From: DATJGR01 sp963787045
Lineage (GTDB): Bacteria > Pseudomonadota > Gammaproteobacteria > Pseudomonadales > Azotimanducaceae
Assembly: GCA_963787045.1 (NCBI GenBank)
Contig: CAWBBR010000010.1
Span: forward strand, 62,001-126,000
Direction of reading: 5' to 3'
Length of the DNA stretch: 64,000 nucleotides
Below the pieces are notes generated by a model. The model was given only the letters and a program-made list of their open reading frames with translations, was not told where the DNA came from and made no database searches. This document shows positions 33,823-43,071 of this stretch, in pieces; position 1 is the stretch's first letter; each line of letters begins with the position of its first letter. A program made the position numbers and the translations under genes.

Positions 33823-35532
33823 ATGCGCGCGAGTCAGCTGCTGATTCCAACTCTCAAAGAGACGCCGGCCGATGCCGACATTCCGAGCCATCGCTTCATG
33901 CTGCGCGCCGGGCTCATTCGTCGACTCGCCGCCGGCATCTATACGTGGCTGCCGCTCGGCCTGCGCGTGCTGCGCAAGGTCGAGGCGATCATCCGCGAGG
34001 AAATGAACCGCAGCGGCGCGCAGGAAGTGCTGATGCCGTTCGTGCAACCGGCCGAACTGTGGCAGGAGTCGAATCGCTGGGAAAAGATGGGACCGGAGAT
34101 GCTGCGTCTGCAGGATCGACACCAACGCGATTTCTGCCTCGGACCCACGCACGAAGAAGTCGTCACCGACATCGTTCGCCGCGAAGTGCAGAGCTACAAG
34201 CAACTGCCGTGCAACCTCTATCAGATCAATCTGAAGTTCCGCGACGAGATCCGGCCGCGCTTCGGCGTGATGCGCGCGCGCGAGTTCCTGATGAAGGACG
34301 GCTATTCGTTCCACCTCGACGAGGCATCGTTCGACGCTACGTACGCGGAGATGCACGCGTGCTACGGACGGATTCTGTCGCGCATTCAACTCGATTTCCG
34401 TGCGGTTCTGGCCGACACCGGCAACATCGGCGGCAGCACGTCGCACGAATTCCAGGTGCTCGCGAGCAGCGGCGAAGACCGGATCGCATTCAGCGACGCG
34501 AGCGACTACGCGGCGAACGTCGAGAAAGCCGAAGCGCTGGCGCCGCCTTCGTCCGCGAAACCCGCCGCACAGTTCGAGAAGGTCGCCACACCCGGCCAGC
34601 ACACGATCGAGCAGATCGTCGAGTTCCTGAAGGTGCCCGTGGCACACACGCTCAAGACGTTGATCGTGACGGGTACCGAAGGGCCGGTCGCGCTGGTACT
34701 GCGCGGCGACCACGAACTCAACGAGATCAAGGCGCAGAAGTTGCCCGGCGTCGCCTCACCACTGACGTTTGCAACCGACGCAGCGATCCGCGCGAGTGTT
34801 GCATGCGGCGTGGGCTCGCTCGGGCCGATCGGACTGTCGATGGCGATGTACGTCGATCGCAGCGCCCGGGCCGCCGTCGATTTCGTCTGCGGTGCGAACG
34901 ACGACGGCTATCACTATCGCGGTGCGAACTGGGGACGCGACGCGACGGTTGCGGACGATCGCGTCGTCGATCTGCGCAACGTGGTAGAAGGCGATCCGTC
35001 GCCCGACGGCAAAGGACGTCTGTCGATCACGCGCGGCATCGAAGTGGGCCACATCTTCCAACTCGGTCGTAAATACAGCGAATCTCTGGACGCGAAAGTG
35101 CTCGACCAGGATGGAACGACCAAGACGCTGATCATGGGTTGCTACGGCATGGGCGTGACGCGGCTGGTTGGCGCAATCATCGAGCAGTGCCACGACGCCG
35201 ACGGCATCATCTGGCCGCAACCGGTCGCGCCGTTCACCGTGCACGTCGTTGCGCTGAACTACGCGAAATCGGACAGCGTTCGCGCGACGGCGGACAAACT
35301 GCACGCGGAGCTCGAAGCGCTCGGCATCGAAACGCTGCTGGATGACCGCGACGAGCGTCCAGGCGTCAAATTCGCCGATGCCGACCTGATTGGGATACCG
35401 CATCGCATCGTGATCGGTGAACGGAATCTCAAAGCCGGCCAGGTCGAGTATCGAACGCGACGGTCTGCTGATACGCTCGCCGTCAACGTCGACACCGTCA
35501 CGGCCCACGTTCGCGCCGCCATCGCTGGATGA
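33823..35532 (+). CDS. proS: Prolyl-tRNA synthetase
   Basis: 569 residues, bacterial type with the INS editing domain inserted between motifs 2 and 3 (residues about 230-390, containing KTLIVTGTEGPVALVLRGDH). Class II motifs: GIYTWLPLGLRVLRKVEAII (motif 1), RDEIRPRFGVMRAREFLMKD (motif 2) and GCYGMGVTRLVGAIIEQ (motif 3). The C-terminal anticodon-binding domain follows (DDRDERPGVKFADADLIGIP). It charges tRNA-Pro and removes mis-attached Ala. The stop overlaps the next gene (ATGA). Confidence 0.97.
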   Translation: MRASQLLIPTLKETPADADIPSHRFMLRAGLIRRLAAGIYTWLPLGLRVLRKVEAIIREEMNRSGAQEVLMPFVQPAELWQESNRWEKMGPEMLRLQDRHQRDFCLGPTHEEVVTDIVRREVQSYKQLPCNLYQINLKFRDEIRPRFGVMRAREFLMKDGYSFHLDEASFDATYAEMHACYGRILSRIQLDFRAVLADTGNIGGSTSHEFQVLASSGEDRIAFSDASDYAANVEKAEALAPPSSAKPAAQFEKVATPGQHTIEQIVEFLKVPVAHTLKTLIVTGTEGPVALVLRGDHELNEIKAQKLPGVASPLTFATDAAIRASVACGVGSLGPIGLSMAMYVDRSARAAVDFVCGANDDGYHYRGANWGRDATVADDRVVDLRNVVEGDPSPDGKGRLSITRGIEVGHIFQLGRKYSESLDAKVLDQDGTTKTLIMGCYGMGVTRLVGAIIEQCHDADGIIWPQPVAPFTVHVVALNYAKSDSVRATADKLHAELEALGIETLLDDRDERPGVKFADADLIGIPHRIVIGERNLKAGQVEYRTRRSADTLAVNVDTVTAHVRAAIAG

Positions 35533-36243
35533 TTGAACGCCGCCGCATCGAACCCGACACCGTCACCCGCAGCCTGCCAAAGTCGTTATGGCGCTGCACT
35601 GCCTTCTTCATCGCGCTCTACTCTGCCGCTGATCGGTCTTGCCGCCGCACCCGCGCAACAACCGATCGACCCGCTGGTCATCGACGCGCTTGCACGCAGC
35701 ATGTCGGTCGAAGTGGACCACGGCGATCACTTCGATGCGCAGGTGTGGCTGTTGAGTTCGGTGCCGAAACTCGCGCGCTACGTGACCAACGACACAGAGC
35801 AGGAGTTGATCCTCCGCACCGTGTATCGCGAATCGAATCGACACGACATGGACCCGGATCTGGTGATGGCGGTGATGCAGGTGGAGAGCCGCTTCGACCG
35901 CTTCGCCGTGTCGAGCGCGGGCGCGCAAGGCCTGATGCAGGTGATGCCGTTCTGGCGCAACGAGATCGGCCGGCCGCAGGACAACCTGACGCAGATCGAG
36001 ACCAACGTGCGCTACGGCACCGCCATCCTGGCGCAATATCTGACGGAGGCGCGCGGCGATCTCATCGATGCGCTGGCGCGCTACAACGGCAGCCGCGGTC
36101 GCCTGAACTATCCGGAACTCGTCGTGTACGCCTATCGCGCGCGGTGGCAGACGCAGACCACCGACGACCTACCGAAGCTGCAAGCCGGATGCAGGGCTTA
36201 CGGCCTCGTCGCCTGCAACGCGGTCAAGTCGGCGCGTCACTGA
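35529..36243 (+). CDS. Lytic transglycosylase (SLT domain), frameshifted near N-terminus
   Basis: The ATG at 35529 overlaps the proS stop and reads RSLPKSLWRCTAFFIALYSA, an export signal, then the frame breaks at about 35628. The other frame continues LIGLAAAPAQQPIDPLVIDA and the catalytic domain: VMQVESRFDRFAVSSAGAQG (catalytic Glu) followed by LMQVMPFWRNEIG, NVRYGTAILAQYL and ALARYNGSRGRLNYPE. Removing one G joins signal and domain; total length leaves a remainder of one base, as expected. The enzyme cleaves murein to form anhydromuramyl products in the periplasm. Placement after proS is common in gammaproteobacteria. It overlaps the convergent TlpA-like gene by 20 bp. Confidence 0.85.
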
Positions 36244-36679
36244 CTCCCATCACCGCCCGCAACGTCGATTCGGTTTGCGGACCCACCAAGGTGGCCGTGA
36301 CCTCTCCCTTCGGATCGATCACCACCGTCGTCGGCAGCACCGCGGGTAGCTCGTAGCCGAACCGCTCGCGCGGATCTTTGGTCGTCACCGGAAATTCGAT
36401 GCTCATCCGCTGCATGAGCGCGCGCAGCGGCTCACCGTCGACGCCGTCGAAGTTCACGCCCACCACGCGTACATCGTTCGCGGGCGCGGCCTTGCTGAGC
36501 GCGTTCAGCTGCGGAATCTCGTAACGACACGGTGCACACCATTCGGCCCAGTAGTTGATGAACACCCAATGCCCGCGCCAATCGGAATAACGGCCGGCGG
36601 CGCCATCGGCATACTCGAAGTCCATCGGCGCACAACTGCCTACCGCGAGAATCAGCGACAGCACGACGGCCGCTCTCAT
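36224..36679 (-). CDS. TlpA-like thioredoxin-fold lipoprotein
   Basis: 151 residues with a lipoprotein signal (VVLSLILAVGSC, lipidated Cys about 16). The redox motif is WAEWCAPCRYEIPQL (WCxxC), and the cis-proline region is AVLPTTVVIDPKGEV. It is predicted to be a membrane-anchored periplasmic thiol reductant or oxidant, as in TlpA/ResA proteins that serve cytochrome maturation or disulfide reduction. It overlaps the yihY-like gene by 4 bp and is coupled to it. The partner protein is unknown. Confidence 0.88.
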   Translation of the reverse strand: MRAAVVLSLILAVGSCAPMDFEYADGAAGRYSDWRGHWVFINYWAEWCAPCRYEIPQLNALSKAAPANDVRVVGVNFDGVDGEPLRALMQRMSIEFPVTTKDPRERFGYELPAVLPTTVVIDPKGEVTATLVGPQTESTLRAVMGVSDAPT

Positions 36680-37905
36680 GCGTGCGCCTCTTCGCCGTCG
36701 TTCAGAATCGAGTCGAGATCGATGTCGAGGTGGACCGCGCCGTATCGAGCGTGATCCAACAACGGTTCGATCAGCCGCGGCAGGTCGTGAACGTTGGCGA
36801 GTTTGTCGGGATCGAGCCCGATCGGCAGCCGCCGATACAGGTCGAGCAGCGAGACGCTGCGCAAATCGCGCCCGAGCATCAGCTGGTTTCCATTTCCGCT
36901 CGTCACCAACTTGAACTCTCCCAAAACCGCCAACACCTCTTCACGTTCCACGCCGGACAATTTCACCGCATCGTTGAGATCGGTGCGAGTGATCGGTCGC
37001 CCTTCCACGTGCGCGCGGCGCAGAAACGCCAGCAACCGGACGCACTGCACGAGCATCGGCGCGCCGTCGCTCACCACGTCGTCGCGTTCGATGCCCAATG
37101 TGCGCACGACGATCGCGCCGGACAGGATGAGTACCCAGACGAGATACACCCACGTGAGGAACAGCGGCACCGCAGCGAACGTACCGTAGACCAGCTGCAT
37201 GTTCGCGTTTCCGACGATGGTGGTGAAGAACCGCTTCGCGCCCTCGAAGAACAACGTCGTCAGCAGACCTCCGACCAACGCATCGCGAAAGCGCACGCGA
37301 CAGTTCGGCACCCCGAAGAACAGCACGGTGAATCCGATGAGACTGAACAGCGACGGCAGCCAGCCGAGCAGGGCCTGACGCGCCGTTGCGGTGTCGGCAT
37401 TCGTGATCAGCGGCAGTGAAAACAGATACGAGCTGAGCAGCAGACCGGCGACGACCAGCGGTGGACCGCACGTCATCACGCCCCAATACACGAGAAACCG
37501 CTGCATTCCACGCCGCGGTTCCGCCACCTGCCAGATTTCGTTGAACGCCTTCTCCATCGTCACCAGCATCATGAAGGCGGTGACCAGCAGAAACGCGAAT
37601 CCTGCAATCGTCAGATCGCGCGCCTGGTGCGAGAAGTCCTCGAGCCGCTCCTGAATCACGGCCGAACTCGACGGTACGAAATTCTCGAACACGAATGCCT
37701 GAATCTGCTGCCCCATGGTCGAGAAGTCCGGGAACATCGACAGGATCGCGTATGAGACCGTCATCAGCGGAACGACCGCGAACAACGTGGTGTAAGTCAA
37801 CGAAGCGGCGCTATCCAGAAGACCGTGCGCGCCGAACTGCGCAACGATCTGTCTGACGAACCAGCGAAACTCTACGACGACGTTGGCGAGCATCGAACGA
37901 TGCAT
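36676..37905 (-). CDS. YihY/virulence factor BrkB family membrane protein
   Basis: 409 residues with about six transmembrane helices in the first 270, including SLTYTTLFAVVPLMTVSYAI and AFLLVTAFMMLVTMEKAFNE. The sequence VYGTFAAVPLFLTWVYLVWV is the most conserved segment of the family. A cytoplasmic C-terminal region (residues about 290-409) contains a winged-helix-like stretch. Family function is unresolved; the old RNase BN attribution is incorrect. It is divergent from the ArsC-like gene with a 45-bp interval. Confidence 0.9.
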   Translation of the reverse strand: MHRSMLANVVVEFRWFVRQIVAQFGAHGLLDSAASLTYTTLFAVVPLMTVSYAILSMFPDFSTMGQQIQAFVFENFVPSSSAVIQERLEDFSHQARDLTIAGFAFLLVTAFMMLVTMEKAFNEIWQVAEPRRGMQRFLVYWGVMTCGPPLVVAGLLLSSYLFSLPLITNADTATARQALLGWLPSLFSLIGFTVLFFGVPNCRVRFRDALVGGLLTTLFFEGAKRFFTTIVGNANMQLVYGTFAAVPLFLTWVYLVWVLILSGAIVVRTLGIERDDVVSDGAPMLVQCVRLLAFLRRAHVEGRPITRTDLNDAVKLSGVEREEVLAVLGEFKLVTSGNGNQLMLGRDLRSVSLLDLYRRLPIGLDPDKLANVHDLPRLIEPLLDHARYGAVHLDIDLDSILNDGEEAHA

Positions 37906-37950
37906 CCGGATGCGGCTACAATACGGCGGCCATTATAGGATCACGCGCCG

Positions 37951-38301
37951 ATGGGCGAAGTCACGATTTACCACAACCCCCGTTGTACCAAGTCGCGTCA
38001 GACACTCGCGCTGCTGAGCTCGCGAGGAATCACACCGCACGTCGTGCATTACCTCGACGCTCCACCGGACGCGGCAACGCTGAAGCGTCTGTTGAAGCTG
38101 TTGTCGATGCGTCCGCGGCAACTGATGCGAACGCACGAAGCACCGTACGCCGAATTGCGACTCGACGATCCCGCGCGTACCGACGACGAGCTGATTGCGG
38201 CGATGGCGAGCCATCCGATATTGATAGAACGACCCATCGTCGAAGCGAACGGGCGGGCAGCCATCGGGCGTCCCCCCGAGAATGTGCTGCAGATCATCTG
38301 A
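37951..38301 (+). CDS. arsC: ArsC-family glutaredoxin-like arsenate reductase
   Basis: 116 residues. The catalytic motif is YHNPRCTKSRQTLALL (Cys12), followed by VVHYLDAPPDAATLKRLL and the active-site Arg in HPILIERPIVEANGRAAIGR. The family reduces arsenate with glutathione and glutaredoxin, but many chromosomal copies without ars genes are of unknown role. There is no arsR, arsB or acr3 nearby. A -10-like TACAAT near 37918 may serve it. The wrbA gene follows after 36 bp, so a redox-related unit is plausible. Confidence 0.88.
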   Translation: MGEVTIYHNPRCTKSRQTLALLSSRGITPHVVHYLDAPPDAATLKRLLKLLSMRPRQLMRTHEAPYAELRLDDPARTDDELIAAMASHPILIERPIVEANGRAAIGRPPENVLQII

Positions 38302-38337
38302 GCCTCATCCACGATTCGATCGACAGCGAGCGCGGCA

Positions 38338-38937
38338 GTGTCCGACCACATTCTGATCCTCTACTACAGCCGACAAGGCTCTACTGCCGCATTGGCCGAG
38401 TGCGTTGCGTACGGCGTTTCGGCGCACGGTCGATTCGAGCCGCGCCTGCGTACCGTTCCCGCGGTTGCATCTACGACCGAGAAGACCGCGCCGCCGATTC
38501 CGCCCGAAGGCGCCGTGTATTGCACAAAAGCCGATCTCGCAGAGTGTCGCGCACTCGCGCTCGGCAGCCCGACGCGGTTCGGCAACATGGCGGCGCCGAT
38601 GAAGCACTTCCTCGATGGCACTGCCGATCTCTGGATAGGCGGCGCGCTCGCCGGTAAGCCCGCGGCGGTATTCACGTCCACCGGAAGCCATCACGGCGGA
38701 CAAGAGAGCACGCTGCTGACGATGATGCTGCCGTTGCTTCATCACGGCATGCTGCTCGTCGGCTTGCCGTATACCGAGCCGGGGCTGAACGCGACGACGC
38801 TCGGCGGCACGCCCTACGGCGCATCGCACGTGTCAGGTACCCGCGGCGATACCCCTCTCGACCCCACCGAGCGAGATCTGGCGCGCGCCTTAGGGCGCCG
38901 GTTGGCGGATGTCACCGATCGGTTGTTTCCGCACTGA
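38338..38937 (+). CDS. wrbA: NAD(P)H:quinone oxidoreductase WrbA-like flavodoxin
   Basis: 199 residues from a GTG start. The FMN-binding phosphate loop is ILYYSRQGSTAALAECV, later FMN contacts are ALGSPTRFGNMAAPMKHFLD and FTSTGSHHGGQESTLLTMM, and the C-terminal part contains ALGRRLADVTDRLF. WrbA tetramers reduce quinones by two electrons, limiting oxidative stress. The stop overlaps the DUF2069 gene, a pairing typical of gammaproteobacteria. Confidence 0.93.
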   Translation: MSDHILILYYSRQGSTAALAECVAYGVSAHGRFEPRLRTVPAVASTTEKTAPPIPPEGAVYCTKADLAECRALALGSPTRFGNMAAPMKHFLDGTADLWIGGALAGKPAAVFTSTGSHHGGQESTLLTMMLPLLHHGMLLVGLPYTEPGLNATTLGGTPYGASHVSGTRGDTPLDPTERDLARALGRRLADVTDRLFPH

Positions 38938-39296
38938 TGAACGTACAGACAGCTCTGCGGATGGCGCTGCTGATCTGGATCGGATCGTTGTTCGCCTTAT
39001 TGGGCATGCAGCGATTCTTCGTAGAGCCGCTTCCGAGCATGGTCGCCACGATCGCGGTGTTCGTCGGTCAGGTCGCGCCGCTGTTGATCGTCGCCCCGGC
39101 TGCGCTTCGCAGCGGTGCTCGTGGGCCGTTGTGGGTTTGCCTGGCGATGTTGTTGTACTTCGTGCACGGCGTCTGGCAATGGAGTTCACCGAACGTGCGC
39201 GTGTTCGGCATTCTCGAAGTGATCTTCTCACTCGGAACGTTCGCTACCGCGTGGATTCTGCTGAAGCTGATGCCGAAGGACGGCGCTATTCCATGA
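38937..39296 (+). CDS. DUF2069 membrane protein
   Basis: 119 residues with four predicted membrane helices, including LLIWIGSLFALLGM, IAVFVGQVAPLLIVAPAAL and GILEVIFSLGTFATAWILLK. The conserved core GPLWVCLAMLLYFVHGVWQW identifies DUF2069, a small gammaproteobacterial membrane family of unknown function. The start overlaps the wrbA stop by one base. The 3' end overlaps the convergent acyl-CoA synthetase by 11 bp. Confidence 0.88.
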   Translation: MNVQTALRMALLIWIGSLFALLGMQRFFVEPLPSMVATIAVFVGQVAPLLIVAPAALRSGARGPLWVCLAMLLYFVHGVWQWSSPNVRVFGILEVIFSLGTFATAWILLKLMPKDGAIP

Positions 39297-41175
39297 TCCG
39301 CTGAGCGCGGAGCGTGCCTTCGATTTCCTTGAGGATCGCCGGATCGTCGATGGTCGACGGAACCGTGAAGGGGCGTTTGTCGACCATCTTGCGCAGCACT
39401 TGCCGGAGGATTTTTCCAGAACGCGTCTTCGGCAGCCGCTTCACGACGACGGCGCGCTTGAAGTTCGCAAACGCGCCGATCGCCTGGCGCACCATCCCGA
39501 CCAGCTCCGTCTGCAGCGTCGCCTCGTCGATGTTCGCGCCGTCTTTCAACAGCAACAGTCCGAGCGGCACCTGACCGCGGTCCGCGTCTTCGATGCCTAT
39601 CACCGCGCACTCGGCAACCGCGGGATGCGACGCGACCACTTCTTCCATCGCGCCGGTCGACAACCGGTGACCGGCGACGTTGATCACGTCGTCGATGCGA
39701 CCCATTACGTACAGATAACCGTCTTCGTCGAGATAGCCGCCGTCGCCGGTCAGATAGAAGCCGGGAAACCGCGACCAATACGACGCGACGAACCGCGCGT
39801 GATCTCCCCAGACGGTGGGCAATGCGCCGGGAGGCAATGGCCCCTTAGCCACGACGTTACCTTCGACGTTCGGTCCTACCGGTTCGCCGTCGTCGTCGAG
39901 AATTCGCAAGTCGTAGCCGGGTACCGGCAAGGTCGGCGAGCCGGGCTTCGTTTCCATCAGCTCGATGCCGGCCATGTTCGCGCACATCGGCCAACCGGTT
40001 TCGGTCTGCCACCAGTGGTCGATCACCGGGATCGGCAACATGTCGTTCAACCAGTGATAGGTCGGCGGGTCGAGCCGTTCGCCGGCAACGAACAGATACT
40101 CGAGACACGAGATGTCGTGTGCAGACTTCAGCCGCGCGTCGGGGTCTTCTTTCTTGATCGCGCGGAACGCGGTCGGCGCAACGAAGAACGTCTTCACCCG
40201 ATGTTCGGCGATCACACGCCAGAACGCGCCGGCATCCGGCGTGCGCACGGGTTTGCCCTCATACAGGATCGTGGTGCAGCCCTTGATCAGCGGACCGTAC
40301 ACGATGTACGAATGCCCAACGACCCAGCCTACGTCCGACGCCGCCCAGAACACGTCGCCGGCATCCACGCCATAAACCGCGTGCATGCTGTAGTTCAGCG
40401 CCACCGCGTGGCCGCCGTTGTCGCGCACCACGCCCTTCGGCTTACCGGTGGTGCCGGACGTATAAAGGATATAGAGCGGATCGGTCGCATCGACCGGCAC
40501 CGCGTCGACGGGTTGCGCAGCCGCTTCCCACGCACGCCAATCGAGATCGCGCGCCGGATCCAGCGGCGCGGTCACTTGCGGTCGCTGCAGGATCACGCAC
40601 GCGGTCGGTTTGTGCTGCGCCAGTCGGATTGCTTCGTCGAGCAGCGGCTTGTACGGAATCGGCGCGCTGAACTCGATGCCGCACGACGCCGACAGAATCA
40701 CTTTCGGCGTTGCGTCGTCGATGCGAACCGCGAGTTCCGGTGCGGCGAATCCTCCGAACACCACCGAATGCACGGCGCCGATGCGCGCGCACGCCAGCAT
40801 CGCGACCGCGGCCTCCGGCACCATCGGCATGTAGACGATGACCCGGTCGCCCTTCCGAACGCCGAGTTCGGACAAACCGCCTGCCACCCGCGCCACCCAG
40901 TCGCGTAGTTCGGAGAACGAGTACTTTCGAACCGTACCGGTGACGGGGGAGTCGTAGATCAGCGCGGTTTGATCGCCGCGTCCGCTTTCGACGTGGCGAT
41001 CGAGCGCAAGCCAGCAGGTATTGAGTTTGCCGCCACGAAACCAGCGCGAGGCACCGTTCGGGTCTTCGTCGAGGATCGTCCGCGGAAATTCGAACCACTC
41101 GATGGCTCGGGCCTGTTCGCGCCAGAAACCCTCGGGGTCATCGATCGACCGACGATATTCGCTTGCGTAACTCAT
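39286..41175 (-). CDS. prpE: Propionyl-CoA synthetase-like acyl-CoA ligase
   Basis: 629 residues of the acetyl/propionyl-CoA synthetase family. Adenylate-forming motifs: YILYTSGTTGKPKGVV (P-loop), HWWQTETGWPM and YLTGDGGYLDEDGYLYVMGR, and the C-terminal catalytic lysine in KTRSGKILRQVLRK. DWRAWEAAA and the N-terminus SYASEYRRSIDDPEGFW match PrpE rather than Acs. It would activate propionate (for example from odd-chain or sterol side-chain breakdown) to propionyl-CoA. Nearby CaiB/BaiF transferase supports acyl-CoA chemistry. Exact substrate length is inferred. Confidence 0.87.
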   Translation of the reverse strand: MSYASEYRRSIDDPEGFWREQARAIEWFEFPRTILDEDPNGASRWFRGGKLNTCWLALDRHVESGRGDQTALIYDSPVTGTVRKYSFSELRDWVARVAGGLSELGVRKGDRVIVYMPMVPEAAVAMLACARIGAVHSVVFGGFAAPELAVRIDDATPKVILSASCGIEFSAPIPYKPLLDEAIRLAQHKPTACVILQRPQVTAPLDPARDLDWRAWEAAAQPVDAVPVDATDPLYILYTSGTTGKPKGVVRDNGGHAVALNYSMHAVYGVDAGDVFWAASDVGWVVGHSYIVYGPLIKGCTTILYEGKPVRTPDAGAFWRVIAEHRVKTFFVAPTAFRAIKKEDPDARLKSAHDISCLEYLFVAGERLDPPTYHWLNDMLPIPVIDHWWQTETGWPMCANMAGIELMETKPGSPTLPVPGYDLRILDDDGEPVGPNVEGNVVAKGPLPPGALPTVWGDHARFVASYWSRFPGFYLTGDGGYLDEDGYLYVMGRIDDVINVAGHRLSTGAMEEVVASHPAVAECAVIGIEDADRGQVPLGLLLLKDGANIDEATLQTELVGMVRQAIGAFANFKRAVVVKRLPKTRSGKILRQVLRKMVDKRPFTVPSTIDDPAILKEIEGTLRAQRIME

Positions 41176-41213
41176 GGCTCCTTGCGCGCGATGCGCGCAA
41201 GGCCCTCACGCGA

Positions 41214-41729
41214 TCAGCCGCGACGCGGCCGGCTTTTCATCAGTTTCTGCAGATCGGCGTTCGACGGCTTCGCCTTCATCAGCTGTTTGTACGAAGCGGA
41301 CTTGCGATTGATTTTCTTGTGCTTGGCGTAGAACTCGACGGCTTTTCCCCACGCGCCGTTCAGGCCGTGCAGATTGATCGACACCGTCGTGTTGACGATC
41401 TTCGATTCGAGCGTCGACATGATGCCGATCTGGAACACCGGAGTTTTCGTGCCGCTCTTCTCGGTCTTCATGCGGAACAGAATGCCGCGCACGCGACCTT
41501 TGTCGTCGACATACACTTCGCGCGCGGCTTTTTCCTTCGCGCCCATCTGGCTGCGCGCCAGTTCGGTATCGCGCGCGTCGGCCTGCTTCTTGATCGACGC
41601 ACGCTTCGAACCACGAATGCGCTTGCCGTCTTCCTTCAGCGAGAAGTACTCCTGGTACGTTTTGCCGTTGATCTGTCGTCGTACGCGGTAGCCGTGAAAC
41701 CGCGGGGTATCCAGTAGTTCGACACTCAT
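41214..41729 (-). CDS. Basic conserved hypothetical protein, possibly DNA-binding
   Basis: 171 residues, strongly basic (many Lys and Arg). The N-terminus GYRVRRQINGKTYQEYFSLK looks like the AP2/integrase-type arm-binding beta-sheet, followed by a charged helix (KRASIKKQADARDTELARSQ), a second beta-rich part (RGILFRMKTEKSGTKTPVFQ, then IGIMSTLESKIVNTTVSINL) and a helical C-terminus. I recall similar proteins as widespread hypothetical proteins in gammaproteobacteria but no function. No signal peptide or membrane segment. It lies between two acyl-CoA metabolism genes on the same strand. Confidence 0.72.
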   Translation of the reverse strand: MSVELLDTPRFHGYRVRRQINGKTYQEYFSLKEDGKRIRGSKRASIKKQADARDTELARSQMGAKEKAAREVYVDDKGRVRGILFRMKTEKSGTKTPVFQIGIMSTLESKIVNTTVSINLHGLNGAWGKAVEFYAKHKKINRKSASYKQLMKAKPSNADLQKLMKSRPRRG

Positions 41730-41765
41730 TCTTTTTACCTCGTTAAGTACGTGGTTCCACTCGAT

Positions 41766-42899
41766 TCACGCCGCAGGAACGATGCCTGACGTCTGCAGCG
41801 ACTTGATTTCCTGCGCGGAGAATCCGCAGTCCGTGAGAACGGACGAGGAGTCCTCGCCGGGACGCCGCGCACCGTGCGAGATTTCGGGCTTCGTGCGGCT
41901 GAAGCGCGGCGACGGCGCAGGCTGCACGACGCCATCGATGTTCACGAAACTGTTGCGTGCGACATTGTGCGGGTGGTCAGGCGCTTCGAAGATCGACAGC
42001 ACCGGCGCGAAGCAGACGTCGCTGCCTTCCATGATCTCGCACCACTGCGCCTGCGTTTTCGTCTTGAACACGCGCGTCAGTTCTTCCTTGAGAGCCGGCC
42101 ATTGCTTCGCGTCCATCTGCGGTTTGAATCGCTCGCGGTCGAGACCGGCCTTCTCGAGCAGCAACGCGTAGAACTGCGGTTCGATCGACCCGATGCAGAT
42201 GTGCTTGCCGTCGCTCGTTGCGTACGTGTCGTAGAAGTGCGCGCCGCCGTCGAGCAGATTGGTGCCGCGCTTGTCGGTGAAACCGCCGGTGGCACGGAAC
42301 GTGAAGAACATCGCCATCAACGTAGCTGCACCGTCGACCATCGCGGCATCGATGACCTGACCTTTTCCAGATCGCTGCGCTTCGAGCAGACCGCACACCA
42401 TGCCGAATGCGAGCAACATGCCGCCGCCGCCGAAATCACCAACTAAGTTGAGGGGCGGCACGGGCTTTTCGCCCGGCCGACCGATCGCATGCAATGCGCC
42501 GGACAGGCCGATGTAATTGATATCGTGACCCGCCGCTTGCGCCATCGGACCTTCCTGACCCCAACCGGTCATGCGGCCGTAGACGAGCTTCGCGTTGCGT
42601 GCCATGCAATCGTCTGGACCGAGGCCGAGTCGCTCGGTAACGCCGGGGCGGAAACCCTCGAAGAGTCCCGCAGCAGATTCACAAAGGCGCAGCACCACCT
42701 CGACGCCCTCGGGCTTCTTCAGGTCGACGGCAATGGAGCGGCGGTTTCGAGCGAGGATGTCTTTCGGTCGACTCGATGCGCCCGTCAGGCGATCGACTCT
42801 GATCACCTCCGCGCCCATGTCGGACAGCATCATGCCGCAGAACGGGCCAGGCCCGATGCCTGCAAGCTCGATGATTCGCAGGCCGTTTAACGGTCCCAC
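41766..42899 (-). CDS. CaiB/BaiF CoA-transferase, alpha-methylacyl-CoA racemase-like
   Basis: 377 residues from the GTG at 42899, chosen because GGGAGG lies six bases upstream; a TTG at 42929 would add ten residues. Family motifs: GLRIIELAGIGPGPFCGMML, NRRSIAVDLKKPEG, GHDINYIGLSGALHAIGRPG (catalytic-region His/Asp) and GFRPGVTERLGLGPDD. The overall pattern is closer to alpha-methylacyl-CoA racemase, which inverts the 2-methyl stereocentre of branched or sterol-side-chain acyl-CoAs, than to formyl-CoA transferase. With the propionyl-CoA ligase and P450s in this window it suggests branched-chain lipid degradation. Confidence 0.88.
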   Translation of the reverse strand: MGPLNGLRIIELAGIGPGPFCGMMLSDMGAEVIRVDRLTGASSRPKDILARNRRSIAVDLKKPEGVEVVLRLCESAAGLFEGFRPGVTERLGLGPDDCMARNAKLVYGRMTGWGQEGPMAQAAGHDINYIGLSGALHAIGRPGEKPVPPLNLVGDFGGGGMLLAFGMVCGLLEAQRSGKGQVIDAAMVDGAATLMAMFFTFRATGGFTDKRGTNLLDGGAHFYDTYATSDGKHICIGSIEPQFYALLLEKAGLDRERFKPQMDAKQWPALKEELTRVFKTKTQAQWCEIMEGSDVCFAPVLSIFEAPDHPHNVARNSFVNIDGVVQPAPSPRFSRTKPEISHGARRPGEDSSSVLTDCGFSAQEIKSLQTSGIVPAA

Positions 42900-43071
42900 A
42901 TCGCCCTCCCTTTTTTTATCCGTCCGCAAGGGTCGGTAGTCTACCCCCCTTTTGCGGCTTAGGGGAACTGTCTGGTAAACGCAAAACGATCGTTACGTGC
43001 GGTAAATAACAGGACATCGACGTGAGCCGATTATCAGCGGGTTAGCCGCGACAGTTCAAACGTGTCAGCGA
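42900..43071. other. Intergenic region between CaiB/BaiF gene and ABC exporter
   Basis: 172 bp on the 5' side of the CaiB/BaiF gene and the 3' side of the ABC exporter. A run of pyrimidines near 42905-42917 is the complement of that gene's purine-rich ribosome-binding leader. I see no coding potential, tRNA or convincing terminator here. Confidence 0.5.

Noticed and set aside
37951..38301. Arsenic resistance operon
   Set aside because: Only an ArsC-like reductase is present; no arsR, arsB or acr3 neighbours.
39400..40908. Plus-strand open frame of 502 codons opposite the propionyl-CoA synthetase
   Set aside because: Antisense to a protein with all adenylate-forming motifs; the antisense product is low-complexity and Arg/His-rich.
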